A program made the position numbers and the translations under genes. The notes under the pieces were generated by a model. That model worked only from the letters and a program-made list of their open reading frames with translations. It was not told the origin of the DNA and ran no database searches. A stretch of 64,000 nucleotides of DNA, from assembly GCA_036245525.1 (NCBI GenBank), contig BTPG01000004.1:52779960-52843959 (forward strand), in the 5' to 3' direction. Positions 54,473-64,000 of the stretch are shown here, piece by piece; the first letter of the stretch is position 1, and each line of letters starts with the position of its first letter. This DNA is from Semisulcospira habei. Lineage: Eukaryota > Mollusca > Gastropoda > Semisulcospiridae.

Positions 54473-54644
54473 ATAATAATAATTACGGTATTTATAATGT
54501 GCTTATCTCATAATAATTATAACTCTAAGCGCGCACTCACAACTCACGCACGCATGCGCACGCTTTAGACAACGATTCACGTACCACAAATAGTGAAATA
54601 CATTACGACAGTCAGCTTGGGGTGGGGAGTGTGGTGGTATAGAG

Positions 54645-57470
54645 CTAGAACTGTTGAAAGAGGTGAGTTTTGAGGGCGGACTGGAAGGAGGAGAGAGAGT
54701 GTTTCTGACGGAGAGAGAGTGTGACAGTGTTCCAGGTGGATGGACCGTATACTGAGAAGGAGCGGGGGCCGAAAGTGCGGGGGATGTGGAGGCGGAGAGG
54801 GTCGGAGAGGGAGCGGGGAGGAGTGTAGGGGTGAAGTAAGTTTGAGAGATAGGCAGGAGCGCAGTTGTTTAGGGATTTGTAGCAGAGAGACAGAATCTTG
54901 TATTGGATGCGTTGTGGGATGGGAAGCCAGTGAAGGAGGTGGAGCAGGGGAGTGATGTGGTCGGATTTTTTCTTTCTGAGGACAAGGCGAGCAGCATTGT
55001 TCTGGACACGCTGGAGAGTGAAAGTGGTGGAGTAAGGGAGGCCGGAAAGGAGAGAGTTGCAGTAGTCGATGCGAGATAGGATGAGAGAGACAGCAAGTTT
55101 GGTGGCAGCTTCGGTAGTGAGGTATTTTCTGATCTGACTGATGCGGCGGAGGTGGAAGTAGCATGCCTGGGCCGTGGCGGAGACGAAGCTGGTCATGGAA
55201 AGAGAGGAATCAAGGATAATGCTGAGGTTTTTGGCCGAGTCAGAGAGGGAGATGGGGGTGCTGTCGAGTTGAAGGTGGAGAGAGGGAGGGAGATGGGAAA
55301 GTTTCTGGCGAAAGCCTACCAGCATGGCTTCGGTTTTGTCGTCATTCAGTTTAAGCTTGTTTTCCGTCATCCAGTTTTTCACGTCTTCATAGCAGTCAGC
55401 CGTGCGAGTCAGTAGTGACCGAGTGTTGTCGAGTTTGTCTTTGTCTAGTAGTTGTGAGTCGTCAGTGTAGAGGTGGTGGTTTATGTGGTGAGACTGGATG
55501 ATGTTGGACAGGGGAGAGGTGTAGACTGTGAAAAGGACCGGGCCCAGGATGGACCCCTGTGGAACTCCGCAGGAGAGCGTGACTGGGTTGGAGGAGACGC
55601 CGTCGATGGTGACGGACTGCTGTCTGTCGTAGAGGTAGGAGAGAAACCAGGAGTGAGCAGAGTCAATGATGCCAAAGGAGTGGTGAAGGCGGTGGAGGAG
55701 GATAGAGTGGTCTATAGTGTCGAAGGCGGCAGAGAGGTCGAGTAGTGTAAGAAGGGAGATGTTGCCTGAGTCGGTGGAGAGAAGCAGGTCGTTTAACATA
55801 TGTAGAAGGGCTGTTTCAGTGCTGTGATGTTTGCGATAGGCAGACTGGAAGGGACTGAGGAGGTTGTTGTCGGCGAGGTGGAGGTTGAGCTGGTTGAGGA
55901 CGACCTTCTCAAGAAGCTTGGACAGGAAAGAGAGATTGGAGACTGGGCGATAGTTTTTGAGTTCGTTTGGGTCGAGGTTGTGTTTTTTGAGGAGAGGACG
56001 GACGATGGCGGACTTGAAGATATCAGGGACAGAGCCGTTCTCTAGAGATGTGTTGATGATGTCAGTAATGAAGGGCAGAAGCTTTGGAAGGCCGTCCTGG
56101 TAGAGAGAAGCTGGGAGAGGGTCTAGTTCGCAGGTTTTGAGAGGCATGGACCTTATGGTCTTGAGGACTTCATCCTGAGAGACCGGCCGGAAGGACGAGA
56201 GGGGGGGGGGGGGGGGTGCCGGAAAAGGGGGTGTCGGGAGGGCAAGGCGGAGAAGGCAGAGTGTCGAGTGTGTTACGCAGAGTTTGGATTTTGTCAGAAA
56301 AATAGGTGGAAAAAACGGACGGGAGTTCTTTGCTGTGTTGGGGAGGAGGAAATGCCTAGGAGTGTGTTCATGGTAGCGTAGAGGGTTTTGGAAGAAGTGA
56401 ATTCCAGGATTTTGTTTTGGAGGTGTTTACGTTTGTAGTCAAGAGATCATTCTGCAGACTTTGGATCTAGTTATTTGGAAGATCTGCCTGTGAACGGTGA
56501 GGTCAGATGAGCGCCAGCGGCGTTCCGCTTGTCGGCGCTCGCGCTTGGCCTCAGCTATGTCGTCAGTGAGCCAGGGGGAGGGGGGTCGGTTGGGTATGGA
56601 GCAGGTGGTGATAGGTGCATGGGTGTCTAGAAGTTTTCGAAGAGAGGAGTCGAAATGGGATGCAAGATCAGGAGAGGAGGCAGGGTCCAGGAGAAGGTTG
56701 ACAGCTTTATCGAAGAAGCACTCTCGGTTGACAGATTTTAGTTTGCGACGAGAGACAAGGAGCTTGGGTTTTTTCAGGGGAGGTAGGTTGAGGGAGACGA
56801 GAATAGCGAGGTGGTCAGAGGGAAGCACAGAGGAGGTGTCAGAGTCGAGAAAGAGTTGAACGGAGGTGCGGGTGATGATCCAGTCGAGGGTGTGGCCGAG
56901 TCGGTGGGTGGGTTTGGTGATGTGTTGTGTAAGATTGTGGTTTGAAAGTGATGTGCAAAGGCGTTTTGTGTCAGGGTGGTCAGGTTTGTCGAAGTGGAAG
57001 TTAAAGTCGCCAAGAAGGATGTGTTTTCCGGGTCGTGTACTGTAGTGGTCGAGGAGGAGGTGAAACTCGGTGAGGAACATGGAGTTTGTGAGTTTGTTTT
57101 GAGAGCTTGGAGGGGGGCGATAGATACATGAGAAGATGAGGGACTGGCCAGGGAGTGTTGCTACGGCCTCGACAGATTCAAAAGAGGGATGAGCAAAAGG
57201 TAGAGACTGAGAGAAGGAGAGGTGAGTGGAAAGACAGTCCCTGTAGATGATGGCAATGCCACCCCCTCTGGAAGCGCGCGGGAAGGAGGCCAGGCGGTAA
57301 CCACTCGGAGTGACGCTGGCGATGATGGGTTCATCGCCAGCTGAGCAGAGCTACGTTTCGGTGATCACGACAACATCTAGGTCATTGTCTAGAATGAAAT
57401 TTGAAATCACGTCGGCTTTTCCATCTTTGCAGACAGACTGTGCATTGAACAGACACAGTTTTAGGTTGGG
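54645..57470 (-). pseudogene. CR1-like LINE endonuclease-reverse transcriptase (copy B)
   Basis: Endonuclease: LFNAQSVCKDGKADVISNF, VVVITET then a TAG where A2 keeps Trp, [23 protein letters not shown] (GDFN motif) and SDHLAILVSLNLP (SDH motif). A base change near 56440 puts a stop after RMIS, where A1 reads on as DSKRKHLQ. Reverse transcriptase then opens for 500 codons (56147-54645): [20 protein letters not shown] (motif A), [18 protein letters not shown] (motif B), HHLYTDDSQLL (motif C, Thr in the usual Ala position), [43 protein letters not shown] long G-run near 56202-56217 adds a probable frameshift. The RT core is intact, but the whole polyprotein is not. Confidence 0.9.
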
Positions 57471-57626
57471 TGAGACAGAAGAGGAAGTAGAAACGGACGA
57501 AGAAGAGGACAGAGGAGGAGGAGGGTGGGGAGGGGGAAAAGAGGATGGAGGGGGGAAAGATGAGGGAGGGGGGAGGGAGGAGGAGGAAAAGACGGGGAAG
57601 GAGAACAGGGCAAGAAAGAGGATGCG

Positions 57627-58012
57627 ATTGATTGATTGTACACAGCTTAACGTCCCGACAGCAACAGGGCTTTCTCAGGACGTGCCTGCACTGCTTGTGA
57701 AAAAAAAAAACTAAACAGAACATTGAATGTATGTCACCAGCCGGTCAAATACGTTAAATAAACCTAACACATGGGGCCTAAATAAAGCTAAAACCATTTG
57801 GCAACACACATCCAATATCAAGAGCTACAGGCAGTGCAGACAGTAGGGAGAGGTTTAAAAAGGCAAATACAGGTGAATGGACCTCGGGTAGACAGAAACA
57901 CATGCCCCAGAATAGAGAGAAAAACTCACCCTGTGGGGCTGACCAGGGTGACCCTGGGAACTAAAAAGTACCTAACCCCACCCAAGTCCCCCAGGGCAGA
58001 CCCGGGTGGGGT
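57627..58012 (-). mobile_element. SINE-like retroposon, copy 1 in LINE B
   Basis: Flanked by a 13 bp duplication GAAAGAGGATGCG (57614-57626, 58013-58025). The tail on the + strand side is ATTGATTGATTG, i.e. CAAT repeats at the 3' end on the minus strand. Internal words: TTAACGTCCCGACAGCAACA, CACATGCCCCAGAATAGAG, GGGGCTGACCAGGGTGACCC. 386 bp; no obvious tRNA-type promoter boxes seen. Confidence 0.85.
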
Positions 58013-58047
58013 GAAAGAGGATGCGAGAGGAGGGTGAGGGGGGGAGG

Positions 58048-58426
58048 ATTGATTGATTGATTGTACATTGCTTAACGTCCCGACAGCAACAAGACTTTCT
58101 CAGGACGTGCCTGCACTGCTTGTGAAAAAAACCTAAACAGAACATTGAATGTATGTCGCCAGACGGTCCAATACGTTAAATAAACCTACGACATGGGGCC
58201 TAAATAAAGCCAAGACCATTTAACAACACACATCCAATATCAAGAGAAACAGGCAGCGCAGATAGTAGGGAGAGTTTACAAAAGGAAAATACAGGTGAGT
58301 GGACCAAGGGAAGACAGAAACACATGCCCCAGAATAGAGGGGGGAACCCACCCTGTGGGGCTGACCAGGGTGACCCTGGGAACTAAAAAGTAGTTAACCC
58401 CACCCAAGTCCCCCAGGGCAGACCTG
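58048..58426 (-). mobile_element. SINE-like retroposon, copy 2 in LINE B
   Basis: Same family and orientation; ATTG tail at 58048-58062. Likely duplication of a G-rich word, TGAGGGGGGGAGG on the left and TGAGG..GGGAGG with extra Gs on the right. The right boundary is blurred by the G-run. Confidence 0.75.
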
Positions 58427-58450
58427 AGGGGGGGGGGGGAGGAGAAAGGG

Positions 58451-58830
58451 AATTGAATGTACATTTCTTAACGTCCTGACAGCAACAAGACTTTCTCAGG
58501 ACGTGCCTGCACTGTTTGTGAAAAAAAAACTAAACAGAATATTGAATGTATGTCGCCAGCCGGTCCAATAGGTTAAATAAACCTACGACATGGGGCCTAA
58601 ATAAAGCTAAGACCATTTAGCAACACACATCCAATATCAAGAGCTACAGGCAGTACAGACAGTAGGGATAGTTTAAAAAAGGAAAATACAGGTGAATGGA
58701 CCAAGGGTAGACAGAAACACATGCCCCAAAATAGAGGGGGAACCCACCCTGTGGGGCTGACCAGGGTGACCCTGGGAACTAACAAGTAGTTAACCCCACC
58801 CAAGTCCCCCAGGGCAGACCCAGGTGGGGT
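58451..58830 (-). mobile_element. SINE-like retroposon, copy 3 in LINE B
   Basis: Flanked by GGAGGAGAAAGGG at 58438-58450 and 58831-58843. Tail shortened to AATTGAATG. Internal sequence is colinear with copies 1 and 2. Confidence 0.85.
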
Positions 58831-59339
58831 GGAGGAGAAAGGGGGAGGAAGGAGAGTAGGAAAAGATGAGGAAGAGCGAGGGGGAAGGTGAAAGGGAGGA
58901 GAAAGGGGGAGGAGGGGACGAGGAGGAAAAAGCAGGCGAAGGAGGAGGGGGAGAAAGGGGGAGGAGGGTGGAGGAGGAGGGGGCCGAGGAGAGCAGGGAG
59001 CGGTAGGTGGAGAAGACAGGAGGAAAAATGGGAGAAGAAGGAAGGGATGGGGAGAAGACGGGGAGGAGAGGGGAGGCGGAAGTGGTAGAAGGACATAGGA
59101 AAAGGGGAAGAAGTGTGTGGTTGTGGGTGTGGTGAGTCGTGCCTTCTGCTAATACCACCCCTGCGGCCTCTCTTTCGCGACCGGATGCCACGTAAGGCAT
59201 TTGCAACACTGTCAGCGGCACCGGCCGCGCAGTAGGTGGCGTGGCGACGTAGAGATAGCAGTTGTTGGCGTGTGTATCTGATGAGCATGATTGTTTGTGA
59301 GGACATGAAAGCGAAAGACGGGACGAGGGTGCAGTAGGG

Positions 59340-59353
59340 TGTGTGTGTGTGTG

Positions 59354-59395
<42 letters not shown>

Positions 59396-59400
59396 GGTGT
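59340..59400. repeat. GT microsatellite in LINE B 5' region
   Basis: GT repeats with GAG interruptions, equivalent to the longer tract at 42680-42945 in copy A2; a second short one lies at 59462-59530. Confidence 0.9.
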
Positions 59401-59707
59401 GTGTGTGAGTGGTGTGGTAGGGGAGCAACCTGATAATACGCAAGGGAGAAAAAGTACAGTAGGTGTGTGTGTGAGTCTGTGTGTGTGCGCGCGTGTGTAT
59501 GTGTGTGATTGTGCCGGTGTGTGTGAGAGTGTGGTAGGGGAGCGACGCTGATAATACGCAAAAACCAACACTGAAAGGGCAGAAGGGATACAGGGAAAAA
59601 AAAATTACAAGCGGACAATCCCGGTCGGTCAGCGGCAAGATCACAGGTGAGGGGGGGGGGGGGGGGGGAGGGGGGAGATGTCGACGGGAAGTAACAAATT
59701 TAGGGCA

Positions 59708-60800
59708 GTTTCTGCACCAGCAAAATCCATGTTTTTACAAAATGTAAGCATTTCTCACACATTTGTCCCCCTCTCCCCTCCCCCCGGTGACCCTTGACCT
59801 TTGTCAACTAAATTAGTATGCATAAGGTCTTATCATCAGCTACCTTTGTGACAAATTTGATTGAAAAATTTGCCAAAACATTGATAATACCTATCATTTT
59901 ATCAAAATTGGCATTTTACACAGATTTGTTGGCCTCTTGTGACCCTTGACCCGAGGGGTCATCCAAATTAGTATGCGTAGATAGGTCTTACCATCAGGTA
60001 TTTCTGTACCAAATTTGGGTTTGAAGTTTTGAATAGTATTTGAGAACAAACATTTTTTGTCAAAACTTGCTATTTTGGACCCATTTCCTGAGCTCTTGTG
60101 ACCCTTGACCTTTCCGAGGAATGAACCAAATTAGTATGCATAGAAAGGTCTTCCCATCAGGTATCTCTGTAGCAAGTCTGGGTTTGAAGTTGTGAATATT
60201 ATTTGAGAAAAAAAAACATCTTTTGTTAAAATATGGCTATTTTTTTTTACCTATTTCCTGAGCTCTTGTGACCCTTGACCTTTCTGAGAGATCAACCAAA
60301 TTAGTATGCCCAGATAGGTCTTACCATCAGGTATCTGTAGCAAGTTTGGGTTTGAAGTTGTGAATAGTATTTGAGAAAAAACATCTTTTGTCAAAATATG
60401 GCCATTTTTCACCTATTTCCTGAGCTCTTGTGACCCTTGACCTTTCCATGAGCTCTTGTGACCCTTGACCTTTCCAAGGGATCAACTAAATTAGTATGCA
60501 TATAAAGGTCTTACCATCAAGTATATTTGTACCAAGTTTGGGTTTGAAGTTGTGAGTAGTATTTGAGCAAAAATTAATTATGTCAAAATATAGCTATTTT
60601 TGAATTATTTCCTGATCCCGTGACCTTGACCTTTGTGAGGTCACTGAAATTGGTATGTTTAGAAAGGTCTTGCCACAAAGTATCCTTGGGCCAGTTTTGA
60701 AAACTGTGGCTTGAATAGTCTCCGAGAAATTGCCAACGTTAAAGTTTACGACGGACGACAGACGGACGACCACTGGCCCAAAACATAGACTCACTTTTGC
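59708..60800. repeat. R140 composite repeat, main part
   Basis: Continues the phrase cut at 54472 (TTTCTGCACCAGCAAAATCC), carries about six units including a short local duplication of GAGCTCTTGTGACCCTTGAC near 60423-60475, and reaches the terminus CCACTGGCCCAAAACATAG, CTCACTTTTGC, where the LTR at 60806 interrupts it. Confidence 0.75.
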
Positions 60801-60805
60801 TTTGC

Positions 60806-62352
60806 TGTGATGAAACTGTATGCTCAGGCATAGGGTTCACACAGAGGGTTTGTATGGTACGGTTTTGTCAGCGGTTTGTCTTGTGACAAATATTCCGTGT
60901 AGGCACGAGGCCACTTGCAATCGTAGGGAAGTGTTTTGCATGGGGGTTTTAGCGAGAGTTCAGGCGAACAGATCTGTAGGGAAGTCAGTACGGGCTAGGC
61001 TGTCATTGTGGATGGATGTATGACGGATACACTAGCCGTATTCCAAGACTCTGAAACCTAGAATTCAGGTATGTTTTTATATGTCTCTCTCTCTTGGCTT
61101 GACTTCGCGAACGAAGATTCTATAGGGCTTGCCCACGTCGTCTGCAGGCATTTTCGTGGCTGCGGAGGCCAATCCGGGACAGGCAGGTTCGACCGCAGTG
61201 GCTGCAGGGGAAGGTCTGGTCAGGGTTCTGAGTTACGACAACTCTGTTTTTTCTTCTGAGCCGCTTGTCCTTAAGGTTAGCTCTGCAAGAGTCCTCAAAG
61301 GAGACGGCTGCCTTGTGAATGGTGGAGCGCCAGGTGTCACGGTTCGCAGCAAGCGAAGACCAGTGGTTTTTATATGTATTATTGAGGCTACTGAATTAAA
61401 AGATAGTATGCATTAGTAAGAGGTAATTCGGTTGTGTAGCGTTGACTGGTTTGGTTCAGTTATGTGGGTTTGGAATTCATTGAGGTAACCGGTGTTTTTC
61501 CTATGTGGTTATTTACCGAGATGGATAACTAAGGAAGCTGAGGTGTTATGCCTAAGTCGTTGTGAAGGTAGTATGTGGTTAGGTTAAGTATAGTCTTTTC
61601 CAATGTACGAAATAATGTATGGCGAGAGTGTCAGGTTATAGTCTGTTTCAATCTAGTGACAGAGTTAGGGGGTGTTATGAAAGTAGTTCGGGTTATGAAG
61701 CACGTGTGTGTATGAATGAATGTGTGAATTATGTGTATCAGCCAGGTTACGTATTTATCTCATATCATCCAATATGTGTGTGTTTAGCAAGTGTTATGAT
61801 ATTAGGACTTTATTGTACAGAGTGCTTGTGGGGGAGCGGAGCGACGGACACCGAGACGTTAGTCAACAGAGGCTACCGCTGAGGGACCTAATGTGAGGTC
61901 ATTTCTTCAGTCAGGGAGTGAGCGACCGGTGCCGAGACACCCGGGTCAGCAGGGACTGCGCTACGGAGCGAGTCAGGAGGACGTCCACGGTGCGAGAAAC
62001 GGAGCGACTCGGAAGCGTGCGATGAAAGACCTACACTCCTAGACGTGGGAGGCAGAACGTTACCAAGCGAGAACACCAGTAAAATAGGTTGGATTGTGAG
62101 AGACAATTACCTAGCCTGGCGTTTATGTTGTGTATGTGTATGCGGTGTTGATGTGCTTGTAGTGAGAAGGGGTGGTGTACATAATCTTTTGAGTGTTCTT
62201 TTATTGCTTAATTTTATAAAGGTCCATATTAGAAAGAGAGCTAGTGTGTTGAGTTTTACCACATGAATGCGCCCGACTGAGTCAGTGTCAGTGTATGCGT
62301 CTGTTGTGCGAGAGTCTGTACCTGCGACTGGGGCAAGTCTGTGTGCGTTACA
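60806..62352. mobile_element. Solo LTR, ~1.55 kb including a nested LINE
   Basis: Begins TGTGATG and ends CGTTACA, between TTTGC (60801-60805) and TTCGC (62353-62357), a 5 bp duplication with one later change. The sequence split is the R140 terminus GCTTCGCACGTGAGCC. The LTR is about 1.26 kb without the LINE fragment at 61085-61366 and its extra duplication. It differs from the LTR at 53337. Confidence 0.7.
61085..61366 (-). mobile_element. 5'-truncated LINE fragment, 11 bp target duplication
   Basis: Same 3' end as the LINE at 42984-44413 (CTTGGCTTGACTTCGCGAAC, AATCCGGGACAGGCAGGTTC). Flanked by TTTTTATATGT at 61074-61084 and 61367-61377. It keeps only the C-terminal coding end, including the zinc-finger region, with changes. 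Confidence 0.85.
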
Positions 62353-62680
62353 TTCGCACGTGAGCCAAAAACTACAATTCTATCAAACACTGGCATTTTT
62401 GTACACATTTACCAATCTCCTGTAACCCTTGAACTTTCTGAGGGGTCATCCAAATTAATATGCACAGTTAGGTTTTACCATCAGATATCTCTGTATCAAG
62501 TTTGAGTTTGAAGCCGAAAATAGTATTTGAGGAGAAACAATTTGTGTCAATATATGGCTATTTTTGAACCCTTTCTGGACCCCCTGTGGACTTGACCTTT
62601 GAGAGAGGTCACTGAAATTGGTATATTTAAAAGGGTTTTACCACAAAGTACCCTTGGGTCATGTTTGAAGTCTGAGCCTT
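62353..62680. repeat. R140 terminus and following units
   Basis: TTCGCACGTGAGCCAAAAAC closes the block cut at 60800; then two units run to GTCTGAGCCTTGAAT, where a LINE end inserts. The phrase resumes at 63266 with TAGTCTCGGAGAAAATGCC. Confidence 0.7.
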
Positions 62681-62839
62681 GAATAATAATAATAAATAAA
62701 GGTAATTTGTATAGCGCCTAATCACCAAGGTGCTCTAGGTGCTTTACAATCACAGTAATGAAACACAAAGCAAAATACAAAAACAAACACATAAAACAAC
62801 AACAAAACAAAAAACACACATTGATTTACAAGGAGCAGA

Positions 62840-62876
<37 letters not shown>

Positions 62877-63265
62877 TACACACATGATGAGCTGGCAGAC
62901 AAAATCTGTAAGTATATGCAACAGAAAAAAGGTGTGTTTTAAGCTTGGATTCAAAAATGGAGAGATATGATGAGTGACGCACGTCAGCTGGGAGTGCGTT
63001 CCATGTAATGGGACCAAAAGACAAAAATGCACGATGACCTTGAGTGACCTTATTATGTCTAGGGACACGGAAAACATGAGTGTCTGAAGCAGAGCATAGT
63101 GAGCGGGACGGTGTATACAGCTGGACAAGATCAGATAAGTAAGGAGGGACAGAACCAGAGATGATGTTGAAACAAATAACAGACTTTATACTGAATCCTG
63201 TATGAAACTGGCAGCCAGTGCAAATCAGCTAGGTGAGGCATAATGTGTTCACGCATAGTCTCGGA
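62681..63265 (-). mobile_element. CR1-like LINE 3' end
   Basis: Minus strand reads MSFGPITWNALPADVRHSS and FESKLKTHLF, the standard CR1-like C-terminal end, preceded by LYTPSRSL-like sequence. The 3' end has TTTGTATAGCGCC on the + strand and an AAT tail at 62681-62700. A CA microsatellite lies at about 62848-62883. Frameshifted and dead. Confidence 0.75.
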
Positions 63266-63275
63266 GAAAATGCCC

Positions 63276-64000
63276 TGTTATGATTGTGGTTGTGTTGTCC
63301 TGTGAGAGCAAACATGTGTTAATCGTAGGAAACGATCCGATATTTATTTGAGCTATCATGGTTGCGATTCACGTACCTTTTCGGTGGGATTTTCTTTTAT
63401 TCGTGCGTAGAGCGGATTTTGTTTTGTTATTATGATAGGTTTGTTTCGGAAGTTTCTAGCGAAGTCACACGGAGAAAAGCGGTCGATTTTTGTACTATGT
63501 AGTTACGCTGAGAATAAATGTTACAGCAAAATCGCACTCTGTCTAGTGACCTCGTGTGTGTAACATCAAAGCGTCGGCAACCTTTTGAAACTCGGTATCA
63601 GAGTGAGCCGCTCTTTTGGTCACAAGTTGTTTACTGTGCGCGTGAAGTGATCAGTCGTTTTTTTGTGTTTAGGGAAATATCGTGAGATATCTCGAATCTT
63701 CCGTCTAAGTTGTGAACTGCATACCATACTTTTGTGAGATGTCATTTTACCAAGGATTTGGGGCTGAAGTGAGCAGTCAAATTTTTGTAGCCTATTGTGA
63801 TTTTCTAGAGGGTTCATTTTTTTTATCGATGTTTGTGAGTTTCGGTTGTGTAGATTATTTTGATTGGTTGCGTTGTATGATTTTCCTGGATTATTCTAGA
63901 AATTGGTGCACTATAAAAGATTGGTGCTGGGAAGTGCGGACGTACATTGTCTTGCATTGTCAGTGTAGTTTATCGTAGGTACGTGGCCCGTATAGGGTAT
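63276..64000 (+). mobile_element. LTR (partial, runs off the window)
   Basis: Starts TGTTATGATTGTGG inside an R140 unit and matches the reverse complement of the solo LTR at 53337-54334 (TTAATCGTAGGAAACGATCC, ATTTATTTGAGCTATCATGG). A full LTR of this size would end near 64270, beyond the window, so I cannot tell a solo LTR from the 5' LTR of a complete element. Confidence 0.75.

Larger units (their letters stand above)
54473..59707 (-). mobile_element. CR1-like LINE copy B, nearly full length
   Basis: Minus strand, 3' AAT-rich tail at 54473-54490, 5' edge near 59707 at GGGCAG. Order 5' to 3': untranslated region with GT microsatellites, purine-rich tract, three SINE-like insertions, more purine-rich tract, endonuclease, reverse transcriptase, 3' end. 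Target duplication is short (TTCT or CTTCT). The uninterrupted R140 phrase GGCTTCTGCACC on both sides proves the insertion. Compared with A2 it lacks the 205 bp 5' repeats. Confidence 0.85.

Noticed and set aside
61129..61416. 95-codon + strand frame
   Set aside because: Antisense shadow of the LINE 3' end at 61085-61366; the same shadow occurs at 43022-43288.

Overview
The window reads as eukaryotic, AT-leaning, repeat-dominated DNA, most likely from a marine mollusc. That taxonomic guess is inference, from the spliced reading frames, the dense mix of LINEs, TTAA- and TA-target DNA elements and LTRs, and a family of ~145 bp units of a kind I associate with mollusc genomes. There is no bacterial gene organisation, no complete single-exon host gene and no recognisable tRNA or rRNA. 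The longest open frames (2,495-2,636 codons) are artefacts of a 7.5 kb stretch containing only A and G on the + strand.

Host genes. Four minus-strand exons can be linked by matching splice phase (46605-46444, 29707-29626, 23870-23694, 21607-21019). They give the last 335 residues of an unrecognised protein with a long coiled coil and a Gln-rich tail. Its largest intron (~16.7 kb) would hold the purine array. A further good minus-strand exon lies at 47932-47771, and a possible terminal exon at 50380-50225. Everything else I can support is mobile or repetitive.

Layout. 0-5.5 kb: a TIR element, a decayed CR1-like LINE end split by a TTAA MITE, and a dead Tc1 transposon. 5.5-8.6 kb: ~1 kb composite repeats built of ~145 bp units (called R140 here) and a 192 bp tandem repeat. 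8.7-10.9 kb: a 5'-truncated LINE carrying a nested, internally deleted relative in the opposite orientation. 11-20.8 kb: palindromic elements, a pogo-like element, more R140 blocks, three TTAA MITEs and a SINE-like copy. 21-29.7 kb: host exons among R140 pieces, CR1 ends, a TA-flanked element holding a CR1 end, and a larger TA-flanked element holding a second Tc1 copy. 30-45 kb: two parts of a CR1-like LINE separated by the A/G array, with a separate G/T array inside the first part and another LINE in the 5' part. 45-52.7 kb: R140, MITEs, host exons and fragments of a LINE RNase H. 52.7-64 kb: one R140 locus opened successively by a solo LTR, a nearly full-length LINE (itself carrying three SINE-like insertions), a second solo LTR holding a LINE fragment, a CR1 end, and an LTR running off the window.

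Most notable: (1) the A/G and G/T arrays inside LINE sequence, flanked by duplicated LINE segments in a way that also suggests a chimeric assembly; (2) a TTAA MITE family whose hairpin arms change in matched pairs; (3) R140 units that repeatedly carry a direct-repeat nuclear-receptor-type motif; (4) a phase-consistent host gene spanning all this.
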